From Xenopus tropicalis (taxonomy: Eukaryota > Chordata > Amphibia > Anura > Pipidae), in assembly GCF_000004195.4 (NCBI RefSeq), contig NC_030677.2:98360829-98424828 (forward strand): DNA of 64,000 bases, written 5' to 3'. Under the pieces are notes generated by a model. It was not told the DNA's origin. It ran no database searches and saw only the letters and a program-made list of their open reading frames with translations. The position numbers and the translations under genes were made by a program. Shown here in pieces: positions 46,401 through 48,769 of the stretch; within the stretch, counting starts at the first letter, position 1; the number at the start of each line of letters is the position of its first letter.

Positions 46401-47287
46401 GCTGTTCCTGAGTCTGCCCATGTGCTCCTTTCATAGGCTGATCCCCTGCAGTGTCCACAGCACTAGTACTCAGATCAGCTGTATTAGTAGGATGGCATAT
46501 TGTTCAGTACACCTCTGGGATCAAGGATCTTAAATATACTTTCCACTACCCCTCTGCTGTTCTTCACAATTAGGCACAGTAAAATAAATATTTACATTTA
46601 CAGATAACTTAGGACCTCTCTTTAACTTTTCATGTTATTAACTTATTATTACTATGATTCCTTCAGTACTGCCAAAGCTTCTACCAATTTCTAGTGACTT
46701 TATCAAGCAGATTATACATTTATAAAGTAAATACACAATAGTCACATGCAGGTAAATAATGCTTTCTTGATGGTTGATACCAAGCCCCTACATGCTAGGC
46801 TATTAACAATTATGGCAGGCCTCGTTTATTGAGAAAGGCTGACAAGGATGGAATTGTGGACACTAAAGGAGATGGTCCCCATATGTAAACAAACTAAGAA
46901 GGCCTTATAATAAACTAAACAGCCAACAACAGATTCTGGCCTGTGCAATATCTACAAGATTGACTCCTAGTGAAACTGACACCAGTGTGTTGTGTGAATG
47001 TGATCATGACTATGCGAAGGATAAACAATTTTAAAAATGATTTTATTTTAAAGTTTCTTTTACATTAATATTACTAGACTACTGAAAAAATGTCTTCTGT
47101 TTCTCTGTAGAATATGGGTTCTAAAGCTGATACCACCAGTGCATCAAATGAAATTGCTCTGGGTACACCCTTCAAGAAAGGAACTGTGCATCGCCGGTCT
47201 AGCTATGCATTTTCACATAAAGAAGGTTATGCTGATCTTATTTCTAAAGGCACAAGCCTACACAAAGCAAAACCAAAGGACTGCTGA
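864..47287 (+). CDS. atp8b3: P4-type ATPase (phospholipid flippase), ATP8B group, probably ATP8B3; 25 exons, 5' end missing
   Basis: This gene encodes a membrane pump that moves phospholipid from the outer to the cytosolic leaflet using ATP. Members of the family normally work with a CDC50/TMEM30 subunit. All 25 exons have GT-AG borders, and their lengths add to 3399 nt, which is 1132 residues and a stop with no frame break. Numbering from the first residue in the window: QTIPAIS at 38-44 after TM1, DGET at 139-142 (actuator domain), PMSM at 309-312 in TM4 (PISL-like), DKTGTLT with the phosphorylated Asp at 362, KGAD at 523-526, TGDK at 636-639, DGAND at 792-796, ten membrane segments, and SYAFSH..GYADLI near the C-terminus, as in the ATP8B group. 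Roughly 60-100 N-terminal residues lie upstream. ATP8B membership is firm. The choice of ATP8B3 rests on the convergent ONECUT3 neighbour, and ATP8B1/2/4 are the alternatives. Confidence 0.9.
1192..1290 (+). CDS. atp8b3: flippase window exon 2: TM1-TM2 loop and TM2
   Basis: The exon has 33 codons in phase 0. It starts with TIPAIS, which completes QTIPAIS, the P4-ATPase equivalent of the QxxPxI site at the outer end of TM1. The hydrophobic TM2 segment [19 protein letters not shown] follows. The donor is GTGAGT. Confidence 0.9.
1880..1941 (+). CDS. atp8b3: flippase window exon 3: start of the actuator domain
   Basis: The exon is 62 nt, beginning in phase 0 after TCCACTGCAG and ending two bases into a codon. 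It encodes [20 protein letters not shown], equivalent to the conserved RHK.DK.INNR.C block. The donor, GTGGGA, is weak but leaves the frame correct. Confidence 0.87.
2202..2274 (+). CDS. atp8b3: flippase window exon 4: actuator domain
   Basis: The exon is 73 nt and completes the split codon from exon 3. It encodes [20 protein letters not shown], the conserved KW..I..GD..R..KND..P block. The donor is GTAAGT. Confidence 0.9.
3531..3601 (+). CDS. atp8b3: flippase window exon 5: actuator domain, first half of DGET
   Basis: The exon is 71 nt. It encodes [20 protein letters not shown] and then DIDG. The exon border falls inside the DGET dephosphorylation motif, whose Glu is on the next exon. The family's usual AELDG is ADIDG here, a conservative change. 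The donor is GTAAGA. Confidence 0.9.
3691..3773 (+). CDS. atp8b3: flippase window exon 6: actuator domain, second half of DGET
   Basis: The exon is 83 nt, after acceptor ATCTACCAG. It encodes [20 protein letters not shown] and then ESLSNFVG. The catalytic Glu of DGET is its first full residue. The donor is GTCAGT. Confidence 0.88.
3905..4145. mobile_element. MITE-like element ending in TCACTCATCACTAG
   Basis: The right end (GTGAATCCATGCCTTTCAAC...CATCACTAG) matches the right end of the element at 27378-27629. The body is built of short A/T-rich inverted pieces with GCGAAA/TTCGC cores. Borders are approximate. Confidence 0.5.
4934..5217. mobile_element. MITE-like element with AGTGATGACCGAA / TTCG...TCACTAG ends
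   Basis: This element is related in its ends and GCGAAA-rich body to those at 3905 and 27378. It is decayed and its borders are approximate. The intron stretch 4146-4933 before it holds sequence I could not classify. Confidence 0.4.
5329..5560. repeat. dispersed repeat with GGGTGGCACACCGC start and ACCAGCAACAC core
   Basis: It begins after a TA microsatellite (about 5298-5325). It holds GGGTGGCACACCGCTTTAAT, GGTGCACGGTAAA and AAAGACCAGCAACACTGGGA, and ends near GGAGGACCGAAACGTTTG. The same blocks recur at about 23585, 35485 and 43385. A local inverted pair GGTCCTCC...GGAGGACC lies at its centre. Confidence 0.6.
6517..6901. mobile_element. MITE with AAGGTCCCCATACAC ends and three internal hairpins
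   Basis: Inverted ends AAGGTCCCCATACAC (6517) and GTGTATGGGCACCTT (to 6901) bound a GC-rich 385-bp element in AT-rich surroundings. Inside are perfect or near-perfect hairpins, for example AATCCGATCGTTTGGCCC with its complement (about 6741-6780) and GATCCGCTCGCTTGGCGA with its complement (about 6844-6882). A relative lies at 15791-16135. Confidence 0.75.
6927..7394. mobile_element. MITE with GGGG(T/C)CCATTCATGAAACCAT ends
   Basis: The left end is AAGGGGTCCATTCATGAAAC and the right end is ATGGTTTCATGAATTGGCCC followed by CTAAG. These are inverted copies bounding 468 bp with no coding capacity. It ends 54 bp before window exon 7. Confidence 0.75.
7449..7607 (+). CDS. atp8b3: flippase window exon 7: end of the actuator domain
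   Basis: The exon is 159 nt, after TTGTTTTCAG. It encodes [20 protein letters not shown], then the PLD..C.LLRGC.IRNT..C motif and GLVIYAG. This matches the conserved stretch CEEPN to VI.AG. The exon begins GTAAGG, which mimics a donor site, but the frame needs it as coding. The intron before it (3774-7448) is about 3.7 kb and filled with MITEs. Confidence 0.9.
7793..7881 (+). CDS. atp8b3: flippase window exon 8: stalk and start of TM3
   Basis: The exon is 89 nt, after TTTTTTACAG. It encodes [20 protein letters not shown] and KMMNILVII. The D.K.M.N.GK...K.T..... motif before TM3 is typical of P4-ATPases. The donor is GTAAGT. Confidence 0.9.
8477..8670 (+). CDS. atp8b3: flippase window exon 9: TM3 and TM4
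   Basis: The exon is 194 nt. It encodes the rest of TM3 ([17 protein letters not shown]), an outer loop with W, and TM4 ([19 protein letters not shown]). The proline of PMSM (residue 309) is the TM4 hinge that in P4-ATPases replaces the PEGL type of cation pumps. The donor is GTAAGC. Confidence 0.92.
9018..9596 (+). repeat. minisatellite, about 17 units of 34-36 bp
   Basis: The unit consensus contains GTCAGTATGGGTCTGTATGT followed by GAGTGTATAGATAG. Two unit types alternate (GGGTCTGTATG and GGGGTTATGTATG). The last two units are diverged. It runs directly into a dispersed-repeat end (9597-9690). The repeat reads open in one frame ([12 protein letters not shown]), which is not evidence for a gene. 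Confidence 0.95.
9597..9690 (+). repeat. dispersed repeat end ...AACTTAACTATGTAACTATG
   Basis: GGGTTTGCTTGGAAGGGTTG, TTGATGGAGTTTGGTCCTTT and ACTTAACTATGTAACTATG form a widespread Xenopus repeat end. Minus-strand copies lie at 14755-14870 and 28548-28640, and a fragment at about 32050-32110. Confidence 0.7.
9870..10078 (+). CDS. atp8b3: flippase window exon 10: phosphorylation site DKTGTLT
   Basis: The exon is 209 nt, after CTTCTTTAG. It encodes [10 protein letters not shown], the A.AR.S.LND.LGQV stretch, [19 protein letters not shown] and INGKTY. The Asp codon at 10009-10011 is the aspartate phosphorylated in each pump cycle. The start ([14 protein letters not shown]) differs from the common VEVIR...S.FINWD in the TM4-P linker. 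Confidence 0.93.
10079..10832 (+). other. intron between window exons 10 and 11
   Basis: The stretch holds no feature that I can classify. It contains no complete MITE ends and no splice-supported coding sequence. Confidence 0.5.
10833..10864 (+). CDS. atp8b3: flippase window exon 11: micro-exon in the P-N linker
   Basis: This is a 32-nt exon after TTTATTTTTTAG with donor GTATGT. It encodes [11 protein letters not shown]. The charged, poorly conserved segment lies between the phosphorylation site and the nucleotide-binding domain, where ATP8B proteins vary in length. It is too short for ordinary ORF detection. It is accepted because the phase joins exons 10 and 12 exactly, but a transcript would be needed for proof. 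Confidence 0.75.
10994..11457. mobile_element. 464-bp near-perfect palindromic MITE
   Basis: The ends are TTAGGGGCTGATTTACT... and its complement, reading AGTAAATCAGCCCCTAA with one change. The whole element folds back on itself around about 11225, where AAACTTACGCGAAAA and its complement flank ATGCGCAAC. It is rich in CGAAAAA/TTTTTCG words. Short ORFs on both strands arise only from the symmetry. Confidence 0.88.
11681..12193 (+). mobile_element. retroposed chimera: U4 snRNA 5' end plus unknown 3' body
   Basis: ATTAGGAATTTGTA occurs at 11681-11694 and again at 12180-12193, a perfect 14-bp target-site duplication. The insert between opens with the first 64 nt of U4 snRNA (11694-11757). It then continues with about 420 bp of GC-richer sequence that I do not recognise. 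There is no poly(A) tail before the right duplication. It looks like a LINE-driven insertion of a chimeric RNA, or a copy of a SINE with a U4-derived head. Confidence 0.75.
11694..11757 (+). pseudogene. U4 snRNA 5' fragment
   Basis: AGCTTTGCGCAGTGGCAGTA, then TAGCCAATGAGG, CCGAGGCG and GATTATTGCTAATTG match vertebrate U4 from its first base through the U6-pairing region and the 5' stem-loop. A few changes are present (ATCATAGCC for ATCGTAGCC, GGTCCAACC for GGTTTATCC). The remaining U4 parts, including the Sm site, are missing, so it is not functional. Confidence 0.88.
12500..12656 (+). CDS. atp8b3: flippase window exon 12: start of the nucleotide-binding domain
   Basis: The exon is 157 nt. 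It encodes [20 protein letters not shown] and [19 protein letters not shown]. The F.W..YAD....FYD and LA.CHTVMV motifs are shared with ATP8B1/2. The donor is GTATGT. The preceding intron holds the U4-headed insertion and a long palindromic element. Confidence 0.92.
13336..13704. mobile_element. complete non-autonomous hAT element
   Basis: The ends CAGGGATCCTCAAACTACAG (13344) and AGTTTGAGGACCCCTG (to 13696) are inverted repeats of the hAT type. They are flanked by the 8-bp duplication CAGTAAGA / CAGTAAGC. The body is GC-rich and non-coding. It lies in the intron just before window exon 13. Confidence 0.9.
13731..13919 (+). CDS. atp8b3: flippase window exon 13: nucleotide-binding domain
   Basis: The exon is 189 nt. 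It encodes [20 protein letters not shown] and the ELG.ER.Y.VLA.LDF...RKRMS stretch. ASPDE..LV.AA and FDS/DF..xRKRMS are the ATP-site signature segments of the N domain. The acceptor is CCATTTATAG and the donor is GTAAGA. A complete hAT element ends 26 bp upstream. Confidence 0.93.
14007..14119 (+). CDS. atp8b3: flippase window exon 14: nucleotide-binding domain with KGAD
   Basis: The exon is 113 nt. It encodes [20 protein letters not shown] and [18 protein letters not shown]. The Lys of KGAD (residue 523) lines the ATP pocket in P-type ATPases. The donor is GTGAGT. Confidence 0.92.
14755..14870 (-). repeat. dispersed repeat (same family as 9018-9690), minus strand
   Basis: TAGTTACATAGGGTTAAAAA, CATCAAGTTAAACTCCTTCA and CCTATACTGTCCTATCTATA are the complement of the family seen at 9597. 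This copy has a single copy of the segment TGAGTGTATAGATAGGACAG (complement of 14845-14864), which is the unit expanded into the minisatellite at 9018. Confidence 0.75.
15365..15699. mobile_element. T2-type MITE with GGAGAAGGAAAG ends
   Basis: TTAAAGGAGAAGGAAAGGCT at the left and AGGCTTTCCTTCTCCTTTTA (then A) at the right bound a 335-bp element. A long internal inverted pair holds GTCACTTGG...CCAAGTGAC and CACCAGCCCGGG...CCCGGGCTGGTG. Confidence 0.88.
15791..16135. mobile_element. MITE related to 6517-6901
   Basis: The left end is GAAGCTGGTCATACACCGAA and the right end is CCCATGTATGGCCACCTTAA. The body shares the GATATCGG..., GATCCGATCATT and AAATGATC words with the element at 6517 but is more decayed. 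Confidence 0.65.
16274..16500. mobile_element. MITE with TTTATTTATCAAGTG / GATAAATCTCCCCC ends
   Basis: The inverted ends and the CTCGAA/TTCGAG-rich body are typical of the frog MITE class with ends of the kind GGGG.GATTTATCAA. It is decayed and its borders are approximate. Confidence 0.6.
16570..16734 (+). CDS. atp8b3: flippase window exon 15: end of the N domain
   Basis: The exon has 55 codons in phase 0 after TTGCTTTAG. It encodes [20 protein letters not shown], a W...Y..A......R...L..VYDELE stretch, and ETDLQ. The FA...LRTLC motif is the family block after KGAD. The donor is GTGACT. Confidence 0.92.
17045..17156 (+). CDS. atp8b3: flippase window exon 16: P domain with TGDK
   Basis: The exon is 112 nt after CTTTTTCAG. 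It encodes [20 protein letters not shown] and [10 protein letters not shown]. The [15 protein letters not shown] and TGDK motifs are near-invariant in P4-ATPases; the Asp at 638 helps place ATP and Mg. The next intron (17157-23427) is the largest in the window at about 6.3 kb. Confidence 0.93.
17157..18943 (+). other. first part of the 6.3-kb intron after exon 16
   Basis: AT-rich intron sequence. I see no complete mobile element, RNA gene or coding exon between the donor at 17157 and the hAT element at 18944. Confidence 0.5.
18944..19181. mobile_element. complete hAT-type MITE
   Basis: The ends CAGGGCCGGAACTAGGGG (18952) and GGCCCGCCCCTG (to 19173) are flanked by a perfect 8-bp duplication, CTGTCAAA (18944-18951 and 19174-19181). 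The body is GC-rich with internal hairpins (CCTCCGCCGC...GCGGTGGAGG). Confidence 0.9.
19430..20580 (+). repeat. degenerate tandem array of roughly 120-190-bp units
   Basis: Units carry TGATTGGCTGTTGTTGGCTC, GCCCACTTTTTCTAACCTTG, GTCACCCAGTGAC, TGCAAAGTTTGGGGACCCTG and GTGAGAATGGCAGCAGTTTA. About nine units are recognisable, with variable spacing and frequent internal deletions. There is no coding pattern. Confidence 0.8.
20581..21100 (+). repeat. repeat module, copy 1
   Basis: The module contains AACAATCATCATATTTTCAT, AGGCTGACCCCATGACTATG, AAGTTTGGGGAGTGTAGCCT and AAGTGTGGAGAGTTTG, and ends in an AAGAAGAAAAAGCGGAAGAA tail. Copy 2 lies at 21622-22140 in the same orientation. The G-rich minisatellite lies between them. 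Confidence 0.8.
21141..21570 (+). repeat. G-rich minisatellite, about 14 units of roughly 30-36 bp
   Basis: Each unit is a run of 6-10 G, then TCGGACCGTACCATTTTTT or a variant. Variants (ACCATACCAATTTTTT, AATGTACC, ACTGTACC) recur in the same order twice, which shows a higher-order repeat. Both strands read open over long distances (Gly-rich on +, Pro-rich on -), an effect of the repeat. Confidence 0.93.
21622..22140 (+). repeat. repeat module, copy 2
   Basis: This is a direct copy of the module at 20581-21100, with the same internal words and a tail AATAATAATAAGAAGAAGCC before GTAGGCTGGGTTTTTTAACC. It has a few small deletions relative to copy 1. Confidence 0.8.
22232..22285. repeat. 22-bp perfect hairpin
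   Basis: ATTTTGGGGCTTCTACAGGC (22232 on, continuing CA) pairs with its complement ending at 22285, with a 10-nt loop. Confidence 0.85.
22297..22965. mobile_element. MITE with TTAGGGGTTGATTCACTAAA ends
   Basis: The right end, TTTAGTGAATCAACCCCTTA, mirrors the left end over 669 bp. The body is rich in GCGTTA/TAACGC and GCATGC words arranged as inverted pairs. Confidence 0.85.
23180..23410 (+). repeat. retroposon 3' end (CR1/L3-like pattern)
   Basis: GATTGTAAGCTCTACGGGGC, AGGGACCTCC, TACTGTACAGCGCTGCGTAC and AGCGCTTTATAAATAAAGAT form a widespread frog repeat end. The GTAAGCTC...GCAGGGACC core resembles vertebrate CR1/L3 tails. It ends in (ATAC)n at 23386-23399, just before window exon 17. Confidence 0.65.
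23428..23503 (+). CDS. atp8b3: flippase window exon 17: P domain
   Basis: The exon is 76 nt after TTTCCTTTAAG. It encodes [20 protein letters not shown] and DEEQIR. ETA.NIG..C.LL is the block that directly follows TGDK. The donor is GTAACT. Confidence 0.92.
23570..23830. repeat. fold-back repeat, 75-bp arms, of the GGATGGCACACCGC family
   Basis: The arms 23641-23715 and 23731-23805 are complementary except at two positions, with a 15-nt spacer. They start with TAGTATAAAAAAGACCAGCA. The left flank carries GGATGGCACACCGCTACATA and GGGTGCTCGGTAAAGG as in the copies at 5329 and 43381. TA microsatellites flank both sides. Confidence 0.9.
24646..24787 (+). CDS. atp8b3: flippase window exon 18: variable P-domain insert
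   Basis: The exon is 142 nt after TATATTCTAG. It encodes [20 protein letters not shown] and [13 protein letters not shown]. The first two thirds correspond to the poorly conserved insert of ATP8B proteins. ALV..G..L is the conserved strand after it. The donor is GTAAGT. Confidence 0.88.
24849..25313. mobile_element. MITE with GGGGGTCATTTATAAA / TTTATAAATGACGCCC ends
   Basis: The inverted ends bound 465 bp with GCGCAGAG...CTGCGC and TTTGCGCA-type inverted words and no coding capacity. It lies in the intron after window exon 18. Confidence 0.75.
25798..26062 (+). CDS. atp8b3: flippase window exon 19: P domain with DGAND
   Basis: This is the longest exon in the window at 265 nt. It encodes a basic, variable stretch ([16 protein letters not shown]), then [25 protein letters not shown] and [15 protein letters not shown]. 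The two Asp residues of DGAND (792 and 796) hold Mg in the catalytic site. The donor is GTAAGA. Confidence 0.94.
26798..26990. mobile_element. MITE with GGGCCAGATTCAA / TTGAATCTGGCCC ends
   Basis: The left TGGGCCAGATTCAACA and the right TTGAATTGAATCTGGCCCAA are inverted. The body has ATGAGAAAA...TTTTCTCAT pairs. A relative lies at 36453-36634. The neighbouring intron stretches 26063-26797 and 26991-27377 hold nothing that I can name. Confidence 0.75.
27378..27629. mobile_element. MITE with GTGATGAGCGAATCTGTC / TTTCACCCATCAC ends
   Basis: The left GTGATGAGCGAATCTGTCAT and the right GAATTATTTCACCCATCAC are imperfect inverted ends. The body is rich in GGCGAAAAATTTGC words and a 17-A run. It shares its right end with 3905-4145. 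Confidence 0.7.
28548..28640 (-). repeat. dispersed repeat copy (family of 9597-9690), minus strand
   Basis: CATAGTTACATAGTTAAGTT, AAAAAAGACTGAAGTTCACT and GTTCAACCCCTCCAACCAAA are the complement of the end seen at 9597. The copy breaks off in an (AC)n run near 28632. Confidence 0.75.
28825..29048 (+). CDS. atp8b3: flippase window exon 20: P-domain hinge and TM5
   Basis: The exon is 224 nt after TCCTCCTTTAG. It encodes [50 protein letters not shown] and [11 protein letters not shown] (TM5). GISG.EG.QA..SSDF and HGR.SY are P4-ATPase signatures. The donor is GTAATT. Confidence 0.94.
29096..29365. mobile_element. frog DNA-element copy: GGGCCTGTTATCC family
   Basis: GGGGCCTGTTATCCAAAATG, GGTTTTCCAGATAAGGGGTC and CTTTGCCTCCAGTAAGGATA belong to the same family as 42790-43085. 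The right part is decayed (GTTTCAGGATAACAGATCCC). Confidence 0.8.
29661..29884. mobile_element. palindromic MITE with AAGGGGCAGATTTATCAA ends
   Basis: The left AAGGGGCAGATTTATCAAAA and the right TTTGGTAAATCTGCCCCC are inverted. The interior TTTTAGAAGCGTATTTATCA mirrors GATAAATACGCTTCTAAAAA, so the whole 224 bp can fold into one hairpin. Confidence 0.85.
30151..30234 (+). CDS. atp8b3: flippase window exon 21: TM6
   Basis: The exon has 28 codons in phase 0 after TTATTTTGCAG. It encodes [20 protein letters not shown] and LSLAVLEQ. This matches the W...LYN....SLPVL..G..DQ type of segment that forms TM6 and its loop. The donor is GTGAGG. Confidence 0.92.
30235..31722 (+). other. first part of the intron after exon 21
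   Basis: I see no complete mobile element here, only low-complexity AT stretches and (ATTC)n at about 30680-30695. There is no coding evidence. Confidence 0.4.
31723..31976. mobile_element. hAT-type element, CAGGGGTCCTCAACC / GGTTGGGGATCACTG ends
   Basis: The inverted ends are clear, and the body contains GAGCCACATT...AAGAGCCACTGG. The flanking 8-mers differ, so the target duplication is not visible and the copy is old. Confidence 0.8.
32477..32915. mobile_element. T2-related element, copy A
   Basis: CTAAAAGGAATTGTTCACCT, AGTATGATGTAGAGAG, CAGTTTGCAGTTTCAGCA, ATCTGGTTGCCAGG and TTAACTTAAAAGTAAACCAC share block order with copy B at 37764-38226. The ends are of the TTAAAGG type, with decay. 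Confidence 0.75.
32916..34699 (+). other. rest of the intron before exon 22
   Basis: Unique-looking AT-rich sequence, with possible old repeat fragments near 33540-33700 and 34560-34680 that I cannot classify. I see no coding exon. Confidence 0.4.
34700..34939 (+). CDS. atp8b3: flippase window exon 22: TM7 and TM8
   Basis: The exon has 80 codons in phase 0 after TTGCTTTTTAG. It encodes [20 protein letters not shown], the TM7 segment [20 protein letters not shown], an outer loop, and the TM8 start [25 protein letters not shown] and DYQ.FAVT.A match ATP8B proteins. The donor is GTAGAA. Confidence 0.93.
35086..35190 (+). repeat. GT-rich microsatellite (GTGTGTCTGTGC)n
   Basis: GTGCGTGTGTGTGTCTGTGC repeats with small changes, about 145 bp after the donor of window exon 22. 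The long Cys/Val-rich open frames across it come from the repeat. Confidence 0.95.
35485..35650. repeat. copy of the GGGTG...ACGTTTC dispersed family, no fold-back
   Basis: It has GTTGGTGCACAATGATTATA, CTGGGTGCAGGAGCAAATAT, GTGTCAGCACTCACAGGATT and CCTCAACGTTTCAGTCCCCC. The block order follows the copies at 5329, 23570 and 43381. It is the most diverged member. Confidence 0.55.
36453..36634. mobile_element. MITE related to 26798-26990
   Basis: GGCCAGATTCCACAGG at the left and GCATTTGGCCCAAC at the right mirror each other loosely. The body includes TATCATAAACTTATGGGCGA and an AAACCTTACT-type inverted word. The flanking intron 35651-36452 and 36635-37088 shows nothing I can name. Confidence 0.6.
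37089..37227 (+). CDS. atp8b3: flippase window exon 23: TM8 end and TM9
   Basis: The exon is 139 nt after TTCTAATAG. It encodes [20 protein letters not shown], the rest of TM9 (LLYFLSS) and [11 protein letters not shown]. It aligns with the YWT..N...I.GS...YF and LFPS.FQFTG blocks of ATP8B1. The donor is GTAAAG. Confidence 0.92.
37364..37412. repeat. (AT)n microsatellite
   Basis: About 24 AT units in the intron after window exon 23. Confidence 0.95.
37764..38226. mobile_element. T2-related element, copy B
   Basis: TTAAAGGGGTTATTCACCTT at the left and AACTTAAAGGTGAACCACAC at the right are inverted. The internal blocks match copy A (32477-32915), including ATGATGTAGAGAG and CAATCTGGTTGCCAGG. 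Confidence 0.85.
38240..38478. mobile_element. T2-type element fragment ending in TTTTCCTTTAA
   Basis: GGTTAAGTATTCATTTGGGG and TATAGTTTTCCTTTAA form the well-known right end of a frog T2 subfamily. The left end appears to be lost at the border with copy B. Confidence 0.65.
39020..41850 (-). mobile_element. decayed Gypsy-type LTR retrotransposon, minus strand
   Basis: Two direct repeats of about 100 bp bound the region (39029-39140 and 41744-41845; shared words GTGTCTTACAAGTGGCTTG-like and GTAGAGAGAAGCCAGT). They are read as LTR pieces. On the - strand, 41319-41501 and 40803-41312 encode gag-like protein with [15 protein letters not shown] and a damaged zinc knuckle. In the knuckle, the first Cys is Tyr, while [11 protein letters not shown] is kept (about 40921-40955). 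Reverse-transcriptase start words ([12 protein letters not shown]) lie near 40190-40260, with frameshifts. No intact open frame remains. Another unclassified repeat seems nested at about 39550-39690. Confidence 0.75.
42195..42325 (+). CDS. atp8b3: flippase window exon 24: TM10
   Basis: The exon is 131 nt after TTTTTATTAAAG. It encodes [20 protein letters not shown] and [22 protein letters not shown]....IWLTI.L....CLLP is the ATP8B TM10 pattern. The donor is GTAAGT, and a (GTAT)n microsatellite begins 10-15 bp inside the intron. Confidence 0.92.
42342..42384 (+). repeat. (GTAT)n microsatellite
   Basis: About ten GTAT units, starting 16 bp after the donor of window exon 24. Confidence 0.95.
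42790..43085. mobile_element. frog DNA element, CAGGTATGGGATCC / GGTCCTATACAT family
   Basis: ACAGGTATGGGATCCATTAT, CCCATTATCCAGAAAGCTCC, CCTATTGGAGGCAAAACAAT and GGAAAACCCAGGTCCCAAAC are hallmark words of an abundant Xenopus element. The copy at 29096 is in the opposite orientation. Confidence 0.85.
43345..43600. repeat. fold-back repeat, 73-bp perfect arms, GGGTGGCAC... family
   Basis: The arms 43438-43510 and 43514-43586 are perfect complements with a 3-nt loop (TGC). They begin ATATCCAAAAAAGACCAGCA. The left flank carries CCCAGGGTGGCACTCTGCTT and GGGTGCAAGGTAAATG. TA microsatellites flank both sides. Confidence 0.95.
43640..44760 (+). mobile_element. decayed Gypsy-type reverse-transcriptase region, plus strand
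   Basis: Around 44440-44740 broken frames give words such as [20 protein letters not shown] and PPIRE.Y, the conserved start of a Gypsy-type reverse transcriptase. A 129-residue open frame at 43795-44184 precedes it and may be protease-region sequence. It is a different element from the one at 39-41.85 kb, and no coding function is left. Confidence 0.65.
44851..45119. repeat. 71-bp perfect inverted repeat with 127-bp spacer
   Basis: GAGAAAAGCTGCTTGTAAGG (44851 on) through CTTGCCAAGC (to 44921) is matched without error by its complement at 45049-45119. It sits at the right edge of the Gypsy remnant. The adjoining stretch 45120-46129 holds nothing I recognise. Confidence 0.93.
46130..46280 (+). 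repeat. tandem repeat, 58-bp unit, about 2.6 copies
   Basis: CAGCTGGTGGGCGTGTCCCT then GTTCTTAGCTGGTCTGTTCT and GCTCTATCTCCTGCAAAG repeat head to tail. The last two copies are nearly identical. The rest of the intron to 47110 has no recognisable element. Confidence 0.9.
47111..47287 (+). CDS. atp8b3: flippase window exon 25: cytosolic C-terminus and stop
   Basis: The exon has 59 codons including TGA (47285-47287), after TTTCTCTGTAG. It encodes a Ser/Thr/Lys-rich tail, then [20 protein letters not shown] and a short basic end. The RRS.YAFSH..GYADLI motif is shared with the regulatory C-tail of ATP8B1. It shows that the gene is complete at this end. Confidence 0.93.
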   Translation, partial: NMGSKADTTSASNEIALGTPFKKGTVHRRSSYAFSHKEGYADLISKGTSLHKAKPKDC

Positions 47288-47507
47288 CCTCTACAATGAA
47301 TATATTAATATAATGTGTAATATTCCAGCAATGTTTCTTTTTGTATTTTTATTTTTTATAACTTGATGTTATGCAATGACTTATGCATAAATTGTCATAC
47401 ATGTAGGGTCATCAAAATGACCAGGCTGTTTACAGTGGATACAATCCTTGGAGGAAAAGCCTATGTATCTTCACATATCTTTGTCTGGTATATCAAGAAA
47501 TTGCCTT

Positions 47508-47755
47508 AGTCTGACGGCCCATGGAGAGATTTAATCTCCCGAAAAAGATCTCTGCTACCAAAGGCAACTAATCTCTTCAAAATGCCTTTCCACCGGCGAT
47601 ATGAATCACCAGCTTTGCAAAGTCGGAAAACCAAAGTGATGTGTAGGCCATTCCACCAGCAAATTGTTGATGGTGGAAAGGCATTTTGGAGAGATTAGTC
47701 CCCTGTAGTAGCAGAGATTGGGGGTGACTAAATTTCCCCATGGGACATCAGCCTT
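47508..47755. mobile_element. MITE in the flippase 3' UTR
   Basis: The ends AGTCTGACGGCCCATGGAGA and CCCCATGGGACATCAGCC are inverted copies with some decay. Inner pairs CAAAATGCCTTTCCACC and GGTGGAAAGGCATTTTG form a strong hairpin. Confidence 0.8.
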
Positions 47756-48316
47756 ATCAAAACAAGAGTCCACCCATCACAAGTTTCAGTTGTATTATTC
47801 CAAGTGTTGATATCATATAGAACTTGTTCCTTTCTCACAGAACAGCATGTACAAGCTGTTGATACCATTGTGTTGCAAACTGTACACTTATCTCAGGGAC
47901 TTTAACATAGATAAGTGAGAAACATCCAATTTCAAGAAGAATAGGGCATTTCTTGGCAGCCTTATGCACAGAAAGTCTTAATGCCCTATATCTATATATA
48001 TATATATATATATTGATAATGGGTGAGTGCAGAGAACCTTTTTGTTGTTGTCTGTATGAATGATGTGGTCACATCCACACTGAACCCCTGCCTAATGGTG
48101 GTTACACCAACTTTCTCTTGTTTTCTATAGTTTATACAGGAGCAGTGACCAGTCCCATGTTGTAGCTCCCACCCTTCCCAGCTGCAGTCAGGTGATTCCA
48201 GTGTAGTCAATAAAAGGGCAACCATTTGGGGATTTAAACCGTGAAAGCAAGCTTGCACATAAAACTCAGTCCCTTTGTTAAATGTATATTGAAGCAGTAG
48301 AATTCTTAATGAAGCA

Positions 48317-48322
48317 AATAAA
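48317..48322 (+). terminator. candidate poly(A) signal of the flippase gene
   Basis: AATAAA in GAAGCAAATAAAAGTGAGTG, followed within 40 bp by GT-rich sequence. A second AATAAA lies at 48209-48214. Confidence 0.4.
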
Positions 48323-48491
48323 AGTGAGTGTAGGACTGGCTAGAGGGGGTGACTTTGACATAGTTGGCCAGCTTAAAGTATATTGCAATATATGGACAAA
48401 CAATTCCTGTTTTGTGGCTACCATGAAATGCCATCAAAATGAGAATGTTTCATTTTGATAGCATTTCTTGGTAGCTTTATATACAGAATGT

Positions 48492-48618
48492 CTAGGGGGA
48501 GATTTCTAAATGTTTAGTTTGATTTTTTTCATGATTTGAGCTTGATAGGGCAGTTGGATAAAACAGTTGGAAATTACTAAAGGATTCCTGGTTAAATCTT
48601 CAATAAATCTGCCCCTAC
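48492..48618. mobile_element. short MITE between the two gene ends
   Basis: The left TAGGGGGAGATTTCTAAATG and the right CAATAAATCTGCCCCTA are inverted copies of the frog GGGG.GATTTAT end type. The body contains TTTGATTTTTTTCATG. Confidence 0.6.
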
Positions 48619-48763
48619 TTTTCTTATACCTGGTTAAAAAGTTCAAAAGTTTTACATGCAATACATGGACTACTTTTTCCATTTTGTTTTTCATATTTGT
48701 CTTGATTAAAAGCACTTTTGAAAGGAAGATGCAGAAATCGTTCATTAAATGATTTAAAAATAA

Positions 48764-48769
48764 TTTATT
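48764..48769 (-). terminator. candidate distal poly(A) signal of onecut3
   Basis: AATAAA on the - strand, within TGTTCAATAAATTATTTTTAA. It is the last good signal before the convergent flippase gene. It leaves about 0.4 kb between the two predicted transcript ends. Confidence 0.45.

Larger units (their letters stand above)
47288..48340 (+). other. probable flippase 3' UTR
   Basis: The stretch after the flippase stop has no coding pattern. AATAAA signals occur at 48209-48214 and 48317-48322, so the transcript may end near 48230 or 48340. A 248-bp MITE sits inside (47508-47755) and a short TA microsatellite at about 47994-48013. The extent is inferred only from the signals. Confidence 0.4.

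Noticed and set aside
864..47287. Assignment to ATP8B1, which also has a ONECUT gene (ONECUT2) nearby in human
   Set aside because: The ONECUT tail here is of the ONECUT3 type, and direct convergent adjacency fits ATP8B3/ONECUT3. It is kept as an alternative because no tree could be run.
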